From positions 52,579 through 64,458 of the forward strand of contig MU647754.1 in assembly GCA_026770585.1 (NCBI GenBank): a stretch of 11,880 nt of DNA, given 5' to 3'. The translations under genes were made by a program, and so were the position numbers. The notes beneath the pieces are model-generated. The model was given only the letters and a program-made list of their open reading frames with translations. It made no database searches and was not told the origin of the DNA. Every line of letters begins with the position of its first letter. Position 1 is the first letter of the stretch. This document shows positions 1-6,442 of the stretch, piece after piece. The stretch comes from Baffinella frigidus. Lineage: Eukaryota > Cryptophyceae > Cryptomonadales > Baffinellaceae.

Positions 1-97
1 CAGGGTGAAGTGTGCTCCCTCCCTCGCCCTCGAAGGTCTCCCTACGGGTTGGAGGGGTGCGGGGTTTGGGGGTGTAGGGGTTGGGGGTTGGGGACGA

Positions 98-146
98 GGG
101 TGCAGGGTGCAGGGTGCAGGGTGCAGGGTGCAGGGTGCAGGGTGCT
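98..146 (+). repeat. Telomere-like array, GGGTGCA variant
   Basis: About seven near-perfect copies of the heptamer GGGTGCA, G-rich on the plus strand. It has the GGG-plus-four-bases architecture of TTTAGGG telomere DNA, but the spacer bases are replaced uniformly. This suggests an interstitial or degenerate telomere-derived tract amplified from one variant unit. Confidence 0.8.
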
Positions 147-154
147 CAGGGGGG

Positions 155-485
155 AAGGCTGCCAGTGGAGCCCTTCCTCGAGCTGCCAGAAGGTCTGTGC
201 CCAGGTTCGAGGGTGGAGGGCTTAGGGTCCAGGGTCCAGGATGTACGGTGTAGGGTGTAGGGTGTAGGGTGTAGGGTGTAGGGTGTAGGGTGTAGGGTGT
301 AGGGTGTAGGGTGTACGGTGTAGGGTGTAGGGTGTACGGTGTAGGGTGTAGGGTGTAGGGTGTAGGGTGTAGGGTGTAGGGTGTAGGGTGTAGGGTGTAG
401 GGTGTACGCGCACAGGCGGCAAGGTTGCCAGCGGAGCCCTCCCTCGCCCTGCCAGAAGGTCTGTGCCCAGGGTTCAGGGTGGAGG
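155..485 (+). repeat. Duplicated about 65 bp spacer separating heptamer arrays
   Basis: Positions 155-215 and 421-485 are diverged direct copies about 266 bp apart. Both contain GCCAGAAGGTCTGTGCCCAG and are followed by GGGTGGA-like units. The window start (3-43) has a shorter, weaker match. This suggests a higher-order repeat consisting of spacer plus heptamer array. Confidence 0.75.
241..406 (+). repeat. Telomere-like array, GGGTGTA variant
   Basis: More than 20 copies of GGGTGTA, interrupted only by a few units where GTAGGG becomes GTACGG, near 244, 314 and 335. It is G-rich on the plus strand. The minus strand translates to a monotonous HPTPYTL repeat, which is a by-product and not a protein. 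Confidence 0.9.
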
Positions 486-513
486 GTGGAGGGTGGAAGG
501 TGGAGGGTGGAGG
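476..513 (+). repeat. Short GGGTGGA array
   Basis: Five or six copies of GGGTGGA with one AGGTGGA unit, directly after the second spacer copy. It is the third heptamer variant within 520 bases, all in the same orientation. Confidence 0.7.
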
Positions 514-558
514 GTGTTGTAGGGAGGGAGCGGTGTGGCTTCGACCTCACGCGGGGCC

Positions 559-802
559 CTGAACCCCAAACACTGAACCCTGAACCCTAAACCCCAACCC
601 CTAAACCTTGAACCCCAAACCCCAAACCTTGAACCGCAAACCCCAAACCCAAAACCCCACACCCCAAACCCCACACCCCATACCCCATACCCCAAATACT
701 AAACCCCAAACCCCAAACTCCACACCCCACACCCCACACCCCACACCCAAAACCCAAAACCCAAACTCTTAAACCCAAACTCAGACCCCTAAACCCTCAA
801 CC
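559..802 (-). repeat. Degenerate telomere-like tract, C-rich on plus strand
   Basis: A run of CCCTAAA, CCCCAAA and CCCCACA-like units, with the G-rich strand now on minus. Orientation is opposite to the arrays at 98-513, so the two meet head to head across about 45 bp of other sequence at 514-558. The units are far more degenerate than the GGGTGTA array. Confidence 0.8.
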
Positions 803-870
803 AGGGAGGGGGAGGTGTGGGTGCGTCCGGAGGCAGACATGCAGGTGGTGGTTCCGCCAAAGAAGTCCAG

Positions 871-1029
871 CCCCTGGGCCAACAAGGAATCTCGAGATGC
901 GGTACTAAACCCCAAACCCTAGACCCTAGACCCTAGAACCTAGACCCTAGACCCTAGACCCTAGACCCTAGACCCCAGACCCTAGACCCTAGACCCCTGG
1001 GGCAACAAGGAATCGCGAGATGCGGTACT
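871..1029 (+). repeat. Direct repeat of about 35 bp flanking a heptamer array
   Basis: 871-906 and 994-1029 share a core around CAACAAGGAATC.CGAGATGC, ending in GCGGTACT, with about three mismatches. They bracket the CCCTAGA array. This suggests the array expanded inside, or together with, a duplicated unique segment. Confidence 0.75.
905..996 (-). repeat. Telomere-like array, CCCTAGA variant
   Basis: About twelve copies of CCCTAGA (TCTAGGG on the minus strand), starting from two CCCCAAA/CCCTAAA-like units. It is a single homogenised variant of the TTTAGGG heptamer. Confidence 0.85.
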
Positions 1030-1136
1030 CACGTCCCGTGCCTCCAACCACTCCCGACTGATTTCAGGCTGATGTGGTACTAATCCTGCCCGGATAGTTA
1101 CCGTCCTGGTACAACCCCTGCCTGGTTCAGTAAACC

Positions 1137-1156
1137 CTCTCTCTCTCTCTCTCTCT

Positions 1157-1187
<31 letters not shown>

Positions 1188-1201
1188 CCTCCCTCCCTCT
1201 C
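1137..1201. repeat. (CT)n microsatellite
   Basis: A pyrimidine tract of CT dinucleotides interrupted by CCCTCC. Its complement is the AG tract of the kind seen at 3350 and 5951. The arginine/glutamate-rich open frames it generates are not genes. Confidence 0.95.
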
Positions 1202-1436
1202 GCACGGAGGGGGCTCGTTCGCAGCGCTTGGCCGAGCACACGAACCACCCCCCGTACAACGGGTTTCTGTCAACGAAATTTGCCATACAATTTGATCATG
1301 CTACAACAGTAAAGCGTGTGTGCAGTAAATTTCGTCGGCGGGCAATCATTTTTGGAAAGGGTTGTCTGAGATGAAGTTGTTGGCCGCGCGCAGGACGAGC
1401 TACGCGACTCTCGTAGAGTGACCTTTCTTGTTAGAA
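1202..1436. other. Unique sequence, no gene seen
   Basis: No supported open frame. A short inverted pair, ACGAAATTT near 1275 and AAATTTCGT near 1327, is the only local structure noticed. Confidence 0.5.
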
Positions 1437-1594
1437 CGTTTGCGGTAATTGTTGTCCGTTTTCGAGTTCAAGTTTTCAAGTTTTCATTTGTAACAGAAGT
1501 GTCCATTGAAAAAAATTACAACCTTGACAATATTTTAGAACTTCTGAAAACTTGAAAACTCGATCTCGAAAACGGACAACAATTACTGCAAACG
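1437..1594. repeat. Inverted repeat, 50 bp arms, 58 bp loop
   Basis: Arms 1437-1486 and 1545-1594 match in inverted orientation at about 47 of 50 positions. They include TAATTGTTGTCCGTTTTCGA and AGTTTTCAAGTTTTCA. The AT-rich loop contains no recognisable gene. It could be a small palindromic transposon or a hairpin RNA precursor. No clear target duplication is visible. Confidence 0.85.
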
Positions 1595-1900
1595 CTCTAC
1601 AAGTTGACGGTTCAGTACTAGCATCGTCAACTTTTTCCATCCTCGTCAACTTTTGCCCTCGTTTGCAGATGTTGGGCGAGCGCAAGAAGGGCAAAAAGTC
1701 CCGCAAGAAAAAGCGCAGGTTGGAGCCATTCCCGTGTCAACTTTGGGCGTTTGTCAACTTTGGGCATTTTATTCTTTTCGAGGCTAACAGATGCGAACCA
1801 CGGGGGTGGAATGGCTCCAAAGGCAATGAAAATTACTACACAAAGGCTACATCTCGGTTTTAAATAGGCCCCTCTAGCATTCTCGCGTCGAAACCAGCTC
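1595..1900. other. Unique sequence with scattered GTCAACTTT motifs
   Basis: No supported gene. It holds four GTCAACTTT motifs (near 1626, 1645, 1737 and 1756) related to the tandem repeats further right. It also holds a perfect 13 bp inverted pair, TTGGAGCCATTCC at 1720-1732 and its complement at 1808-1820. A lysine/arginine-rich open frame across 1552-1863 begins inside the inverted repeat and looks fortuitous. Confidence 0.5.
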
Positions 1901-2046
1901 TAACCCTCACGGTGGACTACGGACCTTTGACCAAAAGTCAAGTTCCCCTGACGCAATTAACTTTAAAGGCCTGATCAGGTGTAAATTTGGTCACGTTACC
2001 CCCTAAATATAGGGGTCCCGAAACCTTCGTAGTCCACCGAGTGTTA
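1901..2046. repeat. Possible small inverted-repeat element
   Basis: Arms 1901-1927 and 2021-2046 share CGGTGGACTACG in inverted orientation, with weaker matches on both sides. An internal palindrome, CCCCTAAATATAGGGG, lies near 2000-2015. It may be a degraded miniature transposon. Confidence 0.5.
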
Positions 2047-2242
2047 CGAGTAAAGTTGATTTTCACCCGGGAAACACGCCAAAAGTCTCTGGGAATTGGA
2101 GCCGTTGCCATGCGCAATACTGTTCCATCTGTACCACGAAACACTTTTAGCGCGAAACGTTGCGTTTGAAAAATCCACTTCTGGCCTGGCGTGGGTTTCG
2201 GGGCTCTCGCGCAGGCGGATACAAACGCGAAACCCACTCTAA
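2047..2242. other. Unique sequence, no gene seen
   Basis: No supported gene or long repeat. The last part grades into the GTCAAC tandem repeats. Confidence 0.4.
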
Positions 2243-2332
2243 CATGTCAACTTTGGGCAACCTGTCAACTTTGGGCAACCTTTCAACTTTGGGCAACCCG
2301 TCAACTTTGGGCAACCTGTCAACTTTGAGCAC
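2243..2332 (+). repeat. 18 bp tandem repeat GTCAACTTTGGGCAACCT
   Basis: Five consecutive copies of an 18 bp unit with small variation in the final bases. One copy has TTCAAC in place of GTCAAC, and the last ends in TTTGAGC. The minus strand reads as repeated LPKVDR peptides, which reflects the multiple-of-three unit length and is not evidence of a protein. Confidence 0.9.
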
Positions 2333-2380
2333 TCGAGCAGGCGGCAAGCGGCCCCGAAAGCTGGCGCGGCCCCGAAGGCT

Positions 2381-2780
2381 CCCCGCAAAGGTGCCTCCCC
2401 ACTCCAAAAGTTGACGGATTTGTACGCGAACGCAGCATGTCAACTTTAGAATAGTCCGCGAGGCCGGACTTGGTCTCGCGCCCCGCAAAGGTGCCTCCCC
2501 ACGCCAAAAGTTGAAGGATTTGTACCGCGAACCCAGCATGTCAACTTTAGAATAGTCCGGGCTTGGTCTCGCGCGGCGCCAAAGGCACACACCCGCGAAG
2601 GTTCCTTTCCACTCCAAAAGTTGACGGATTTGTACCGCGAACCCAGCATGTCGACTTTAGAAAAGTCCGTGAGGCCTGGCTTGGTCTCGCACGGCGCCGA
2701 AGGCACACACCCGCAAAGGTGCCTTTCCACTCCAAAAGTTGACGGATTTGTACCGCAAACCCAGCGTGTCAACTTTAGAA
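2381..2780 (+). repeat. Tandem array of four 100-118 bp units
   Basis: Units begin at 2381, 2481, 2591 and 2709. Each contains GCAAAGGTGCC, then CCAAAAGTTGACGGATTTGT, then GCATGTCAACTTTAGAA. The paired AAAGTTGAC and GTCAACTTT motifs form an inverted pair about 25 bp apart in each unit. The second and third units grow by insertions, and the fourth is cut by a transposon inserted at the TA following TTTAGAA. Confidence 0.9.
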
Positions 2781-3035
2781 TACACGGGTTACTCGAAGTT
2801 GATGACACGCGCCGCCCCTAGGGTGGTCCTCAGCTCCTAGGCATATTGGGGTACCTCGCTCATAAGAAAGCGCGCCCCCCCCCCTAGGACCACCATAGGG
2901 CCCTAGGCATAGGCCTACTGTAGGGTCATCGGGGGGGGGGGGGTTCTTATGAGCGGGGAACCCCCGTAGCCCTATGGTAGGACCTTTTCAGAACCCGAGG
3001 GCGGTGCGTGTCCTTAATTTCGAGTAACCCCTGTA
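2781..3035. mobile_element. Family 2 palindromic element, interrupted
   Basis: The left end is TACACGGGTTACTCGAAG and the right end is the complement of TACAGGGGTTACTCGAAA. The match continues through GACACGC.CCGCCC on both sides, for arms of about 37 bp. A family 1 element at 2844-2968 sits in the middle. Without it the element would be about 130 bp, similar in size to family 1. The outer TA pair fits a TA target site inside the fourth tandem-repeat unit. Confidence 0.85.
2844..2968 (+). mobile_element. Family 1 MITE, copy A (nested)
   Basis: Arms GGGGTACCTCGCTCATAAG and TTCTTATGAGCGGGG flank a poly-C/poly-G stem and a core of CCTAGG and CCTACTGTAGG palindromes. Both ends are slightly degraded (TATTGGGG and CCCCCGTA). 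It lies inside the family 2 element and is therefore the later insertion. Confidence 0.9.
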
Positions 3036-3038
3036 ACA

Positions 3039-3196
3039 TTAAACCCTAAACCCGAAACCCGAAACCCGAAACCCGAAAATTTAAACCCGAAACCCGAAGC
3101 CTTTAACCCGAAACCCGAAACCCGAAACCCAAAACCCGAAACCCGAAACCCGAAACCCGAAACCCGAAACCCGAAACCCTAGACCCTAGACCCTAA
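3039..3196 (-). repeat. Telomere-like array, CCCGAAA variant
   Basis: About 18 copies of CCCGAAA (TTTCGGG on minus), with canonical CCCTAAA at the left edge and CCCTAGA/CCCTAAA at the right edge. It shows two small interruptions near 3080-3105. It is another homogenised variant heptamer, different from all the arrays to the left. Confidence 0.9.
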
Positions 3197-3349
3197 AAAA
3201 GGGGGTGCGGCCGCAGGTGGAATTGTCAAAAAAGAAAAGCGGTGAAAGGCAACTTCGGAATTCCAAAAGTTGCCCGCGTTTCAAGTCACTGGAACCCCCA
3301 AAAGTTGCCCGCGTCGCCCCTCTGCATGTCCCGGCGTCTCTCCACAGAG
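3197..3349. other. Spacer with a short direct repeat
   Basis: CCAAAAGTTGCCCGCGT occurs twice, near 3262 and 3298, about 36 bp apart. It resembles the AAAAGTTGAC motif of the tandem units at 2381-2780. No gene is seen. Confidence 0.5.
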
Positions 3350-3401
3350 AGCGAGACAGAGAGAGAGAGAGCGAGAGCGAGAGAGAGAGAGAGAGAGCGA
3401 G

Positions 3402-3448
<47 letters not shown>
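3350..3448. repeat. (GA)n microsatellite
   Basis: A purine tract of GA with occasional GC interruptions, ending in a short A-run at 3449-3456. All the arginine/glutamate and serine/leucine open frames here come from this tract. Confidence 0.95.
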
Positions 3449-3593
3449 AAAAAAAAGTTTATTGAAACCAAGATGCCCACAGTACCAAACCCCCGCGGGG
3501 GGTGTTGGACTCCAGGGTCCAGAAAAGCCTCGTCTGTTCTCCGCACGCGCGCGTCCACTCGAGAATGCTACCGTGGTCACTTGATTCTTGGTA

Positions 3594-3720
3594 CCTCGAA
3601 TACACCACCCTCCCGGCCCCATGATCCTACAGGGGTTAATCGTGAGCACGAGATTTTCTGCACCTCGAACAGACGCACCCGTCCGGCCGCATGAGGGGTT
3701 ACTCGTGAGCCAAGACACGC
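3594..3720 (+). repeat. Diverged direct repeat of about 60 bp
   Basis: 3594-3655 and 3663-3718 share CCTCGAA, a CACCC..CCGGCC block, and AGGGGTTA.TCGTGAGC. The second half resembles a family 2 terminus (GGGGTTACTCG). This may be two degraded family 2 ends next to each other. No gene is seen in 3449-3701. Confidence 0.5.
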
Positions 3721-3738
3721 TCCGTTAGGCGCCTACGG

Positions 3739-3860
3739 TGCAGGGGTACCTCGCTCATAAGAAAGCGCCTCCTCCTAGGACCCTACAGTAGGCCTATGCC
3801 GAGGGCTCTACGGTGGTCCTAGGGGGGGGGGCAGTTTCTTATGAGCGAGGCACCCCTGTA
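3739..3860 (-). mobile_element. Family 1 MITE, copy B
   Basis: Termini TGCAGGGGTACCTCGCTC and GAGCGAGGCACCCCTGTA. The core is in the reverse orientation relative to copies A and E (CCCTACAGTAGG to the left, ACGGTGGTCCT to the right). 122 bp. Confidence 0.92.
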
Positions 3861-3897
3861 CTCGTGAGCAAGGACACGCTCCGTTAGGCGCCTACGG

Positions 3898-4019
3898 TAC
3901 AGGGGTACCTCGCTCATAAGAAAGCGCCCCCTCCTAAGACCCTACAGTAGGGCTACGCCTAGGGGCCTAGGGTGGTCCTGGGGGGGGGTGCGCTTTCTTA
4001 TGAGCGAGGTTCCTCTGTA
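3898..4019 (-). mobile_element. Family 1 MITE, copy C
   Basis: Termini TACAGGGGTACCTCGCTC and GAGCGAGGTTCCTCTGTA, 122 bp. It is the second member of the tandem duplication and has the same core orientation as copy B. Confidence 0.92.
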
Positions 4020-4345
4020 GAGGGGCCTATTTACATGTGGGGTTGTAAAACTTTGTACCAGGATAGGGTGTTCCACCGGTGTCCGCCTATGTTGGGAGCT
4101 CGAAGAACCTGAAGGACCTAAAGGTCCAACCTCGTGCCTGGCCTACTCATGGCTTCAGTAGCTCCAAGGGCGTGAGCACTCTGCCGCAGGGGCAATTATC
4201 CCTCAAGTGGCCAGCACTGGGGTACATGATAAATAACCCTGCCGTAGGACCCAGGGACAGTGTTACTCGCGAGTAACTCCTGCACTGGACCCTCCGAAGC
4301 CTACAGGGGTAGGCTTTAGGCTTGTCGGTCCTAGTGGGGGGGGCA
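4020..4345. other. Unique sequence with a dispersed repeat
   Basis: No supported gene. 4075-4122 matches 10334-10381 (listed separately). TTACTCGCGAGTAACTCCTG near 4263 resembles a family 2 right end. Confidence 0.4.
4075..4122 (+). repeat. Dispersed repeat, copy 1 of 2
   Basis: Contains GGTGTCCGCCTATGTTGGGA followed by GCTCGAAGAACCT. It recurs at 10334-10381 on the same strand with a single mismatch (GAACCTGAAGG versus GAACCTAAAGG). The sequence on either side is unrelated in the two places. Such high identity across more than 6 kb suggests a recent copy or a short mobile or conserved unit. Confidence 0.85.
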
Positions 4346-4735
4346 GTTTCTCACGCGTCTTCGAAGGGGCAAGTGTGCAATTGAGCAAGATCCGCACAAT
4401 CCAGAGGACAGGGTGTGCATGACATCAACCGCGCCCGGAGGAGGCCTGTGATTAAAATAATAAAAAAGGAGGCCATGACGATCACATTTCGGTAAATACA
4501 CTTGAGATTCGATAAAAACACCTCAAAGGGTGCATTTTCTCTAAAATGGACTTCATCGTCAGCAAAAGGTCGTTTTGTGTACACTTTCAAAAGTGGGGCT
4601 GGTCCGTGTGGGTCGAAGCAAATATGGGTCGGCCCACACCGGGTCGACCCAGTTTTGTGGGTCGACCCAAGGGAGGTCAAATTGGGGGTGACCCAAAAGG
4701 GTAGCGGTTTCTCACGCGTCTTGGAAGGGGCAAGT
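4346..4735 (+). repeat. 361 bp segment bounded by 29 bp direct repeats
   Basis: 4346-4374 and 4707-4735 are 28/29 identical (GTTTCTCACGCGTCTT.GAAG and onward to GGGGCAAGT). The first is preceded by a family 1-like right half (CCTAG then poly-G then GCAGTTTCT), so these may be ends of a related element with a different terminus. The interior has no supported gene. It includes two GGGTCGACCC palindromes at 4641-4650 and 4659-4668 that can form a hairpin. Confidence 0.7.
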
Positions 4736-4796
4736 TAATAGGGTAACGGACTAAAAATGCTGTAGTTAGGCCTACGGAATTGCCCAACGTAGGCCG

Positions 4797-4858
4797 TAGG
4801 GCTCCTATGACCAAAAAGTCCTAGGATTTTAGGGCTCCTATGACCAAAAAGTCCTAGG
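4797..4858 (+). repeat. Two 29 bp direct repeats
   Basis: TAGGGCTCCTATGACCAAAA followed by AGTCCTAGG occurs identically at 4797-4825 and 4830-4858. The unit is imperfectly palindromic (CTCCTATGA, then TCCTAGG), reminiscent of the MITE cores. Confidence 0.9.
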
Positions 4859-5090
4859 CCCCTCACAATTTTAAGTGTTTTTGCTTTACAACTTTTTTTC
4901 AAAAAAACAAATCGTCGTTGTTTTTCGTCGTGATCGGGGCCGCACGGTGCCCCCCCACTCCCCACACCTCAACTGACCCTCCTCCCCCATCCCCCCCACC
5001 TGAAGACCTCATTTTTCTTTTTGAAAATTTCGGGCTTGAGATGTCGTTTTGTACAGGTTATTTGGATCAGGCGGCTCAAAAAAACGGCTC
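4859..5090. other. Unique sequence, no gene seen
   Basis: An AT-rich part with several homopolymer runs, then a CCT/CCC-rich stretch at 4948-5000. No supported gene. TACAGG at 5052 may be a badly degraded left end for the family 1 half that follows. Confidence 0.4.
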
Positions 5091-5155
5091 TATGCCTAGG
5101 GCCCTATGGTGGTCCTAGGGGGGGGGCGGTTTCTTATGAGCGAGGTGCCCCTGTA
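5091..5155 (-). mobile_element. Family 1 MITE, right-half fragment (copy D)
   Basis: TATGCCTAGGGCCCTATGG through GAGCGAGGTGCCCCTGTA matches the right half of the reverse-orientation copies. The left arm is absent or unrecognisable. The core reads as MPRALWWS before a stop within CCTAGG. Confidence 0.85.
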
Positions 5156-5231
5156 GCCTGAGCAGTCTGTTTCTCCGTGCCTATCGGCCAGCTGCGGGGA
5201 CACGCCCCAACGTGCTACTGCGAAGGCATAG

Positions 5232-5386
5232 TGGAAGTCTCAAATTCTTGGACACGACACTAAAATCATTTATAGGTTACCTGTTGACGATTTTTGGTCA
5301 CGTCCTTGGGGTAGAAATTGCCTTTTGAGGGAAAAATGGCTCAAAAGTAGCGGCCCGATATCGGGCCGCTACTTTTTGAGACTTCC
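5232..5386. mobile_element. Possible small element with GGAAGTCTCA ends
   Basis: GGAAGTCTCA at 5232-5241 is the inverted complement of TGAGACTTCC at 5377-5386. The interior is about 100 bp of unique sequence followed by the perfect palindrome at 5343-5376. No target duplication is evident. Confidence 0.4.
5343..5376. repeat. Perfect 34 bp palindrome
   Basis: Two 17 bp arms meet directly at GATATC with no loop: AAAAGTAGCGGCCCGAT and its complement. A long perfect loopless palindrome is usually unstable, so recent origin or selection is possible. Confidence 0.95.
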
Positions 5387-5637
5387 TCTGTGGATTTCCT
5401 GTAGTGGTTCGCCACTAGTCTACACGTGTGTGCTTGGGCAATGGTGGCGCAGATGGGGGGAGTTGTGAGGAAGAGGGGCACACATTCGGGAAGTGAGGAA
5501 GAAGGGGTGGTGAGCAGGAGAGCTCTGTTTTGCCATGTCTCTCTCTTCCTAAGGAGGGTGCTCGTCGGGGCCGTGGGCGACGCCTTACAGGCGACAGTCC
5601 ACTGTCTCGCCAACTCACGTGTGCGCCCCACGTCCCG
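5387..5637. other. Unique sequence upstream of a candidate exon
   Basis: Several overlapping open frames on both strands, none clearly real. Pyrimidine-AG stretches such as CTCTCTTCCTAAG near 5542-5554 could be splice acceptors if the region is transcribed rightward. Confidence 0.3.
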
Positions 5638-5931
5638 ATGTTTCAGGAGAGCGCGCGCGACTGGATCCACTGGCGGGACACGCCAAAACAGCAACGCGAA
5701 GAGCGCGTGGAACGTGCCCGAGCCGCCTTCGCGGATCCCGACGGCCGCCGGGGGGTCCTAGGGGGCGGGGCGGAGCAGAGCAAGTTTCCCAACGAGCGGG
5801 GGCGGGGGGGGGGCGGGGGGAAGACAGTGCGCGTGCATGCGCAGGATAAGGATAAGGTGGGCAGCAACCCGGTGAGGAAAATGTCGGGGGACGGGAAGGC
5901 GGGGGGGGGGAAGGCCAGCGGCCCTCGGTAG
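5638..5931 (+). CDS. Candidate coding exon, unknown protein
   Basis: A frame of 97 codons from an ATG to a TAG, or 94 codons if it begins after TTTCAG at 5641-5646, which resembles a splice acceptor. The N-terminal third reads like real protein: ESARDWIHWRDTPKQQREER, then VERARAAFADPDG, with strong G/C preference in third positions. The C-terminal part is glycine, lysine and arginine-rich (GRGGGGGKTV; GDGKAGGGKASGPR) and probably disordered and basic. I recognise no family. The frame stays open upstream, so this could be a 3-prime terminal exon. The alternative is a chance frame in GC-rich DNA; the GGTCCTAGGGGGCGGGGCGG inside it resembles a MITE core. No neighbouring gene is recognised. Confidence 0.28.
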   Translation: MFQESARDWIHWRDTPKQQREERVERARAAFADPDGRRGVLGGGAEQSKFPNERGRGGGGGKTVRVHAQDKDKVGSNPVRKMSGDGKAGGGKASGPR

Positions 5932-6041
5932 CGACAGGGCGTGCTGCGCGGGAGAGAGAGAGAGAGGGAGAGAGAGGGAGAGAGAGAGAGAGCGAGAGAG
6001 AGAGAGCGAGAGCTCGGTAGCGCGGGGGCGTGCTGCGCGGG
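5924..6041 (+). repeat. GA tract flanked by about 29 bp direct repeats
   Basis: CTCGGTAGCG..GGGCGTGCTGCGCGGG occurs at 5924-5952 and 6013-6041 with a few changes. Between them is a (GA)n tract at 5952-6012 interrupted by GG and GC. The tract seems to have duplicated with its flank or arisen between the copies. The candidate exon stop lies in the first copy. Confidence 0.85.
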
Positions 6042-6100
6042 TCGTGGTGAGGCTGGGGGGGTCTGAGAGGGCTCGGGTGTGTATGATAGGCGTGTGTGTG

Positions 6101-6221
6101 TACAGGGGTACCTCGCTCACAAGAAACCGCCGCCCCCCTAGGACCACCATAGGGTCCTAGGCATAGGCCTACTGTAGGGTCCTACGGGGTGGCGTTTTCT
6201 TATGAACGAGGTACCCCTGTA
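6101..6221 (+). mobile_element. Family 1 MITE, copy E
   Basis: 121 bp with ends TACAGGGGTACCTCGCTCAC and GAACGAGGTACCCCTGTA. The core is GGACCACCATAGGGTCCTAG, then GCATAGGCCTACTGTAGGG. The flank beyond the left TA is a GT run, and no duplication longer than TA is visible. Confidence 0.95.
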
Positions 6222-6295
6222 CTGGACGCTGTGGGGGGGTTGGGGTGCGGTGTGTGGGAGTAATGAATCAAGGTGACTGTACGTATCGTGGCATG

Positions 6296-6416
6296 TACAG
6301 GGGTGCCTCGATCATAAGAAACGCCCACCCCCCTAGGACCACCATAGGACCCTAGGCATGGTCCTACGGTAGGGTCCCAGGGGGGTGCTGTTTCTTATGA
6401 TCGAGGTACCCCTGTA
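6296..6416 (+). mobile_element. Family 1 MITE, copy F
   Basis: 121 bp, ends TACAGGGGTGCCTCGATCAT and ATGATCGAGGTACCCCTGTA. Both arms carry GATC where other copies have GCTC/GAGC, so the stem change is paired. Its compact core (CCTAGGCATGGTCCTACGGTA) is closest to copy K. Confidence 0.95.
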
Positions 6417-6442
6417 CCCTTTGGGTGTCCTATCACAGCAAT

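Larger units (their letters stand above)
3702..4019 (+). repeat. 159 bp tandem duplication, family 2 end plus family 1 MITE
   Basis: The block CTCGTGAGC..A.GACACGCTCCGTTAGGCGCCTACGG followed by a whole family 1 copy occurs twice, starting at 3702 and 3861. The non-element part differs at only two or three bases. The element was therefore duplicated along with its flank, not inserted twice. Confidence 0.85.

Noticed and set aside
146-550. Proline/tyrosine/threonine repeat protein on minus strand
   Set aside because: It is the translation of the GGGTGTA and GGGTGGA arrays; composition follows the heptamer in every frame.
982-1286. Arginine/glutamate-rich proteins on minus
   Set aside because: Generated by the CT microsatellite at 1137-1201.
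2243-2332. GTCAAC motifs as plant W-boxes
   Set aside because: The complement is TTGACA or TTGACG, not the TTGACC/T W-box core, and no gene lies nearby.
2147-2808. Repeat-rich proteins with LPKVDR or NPSTFGVGRHLCG motifs
   Set aside because: They are translations of the 18 bp and 100-118 bp tandem repeats, and different frames give equally long products.
3205-3718. Long serine/leucine or arginine/glutamate frames
   Set aside because: They come from the GA tract at 3350-3448, with no domain on either side.
4346-4735. Solo LTR or LTR retrotransposon bounded by 29 bp direct repeats
   Set aside because: The repeats are far too short for LTRs, lack TG...CA ends, and the interior has no primer-binding site or coding.
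5343-5376. Palindrome followed by T-run as a bacterial terminator
   Set aside because: The T-run is part of the palindrome, there is no loop, and nothing else in the window is bacterial.
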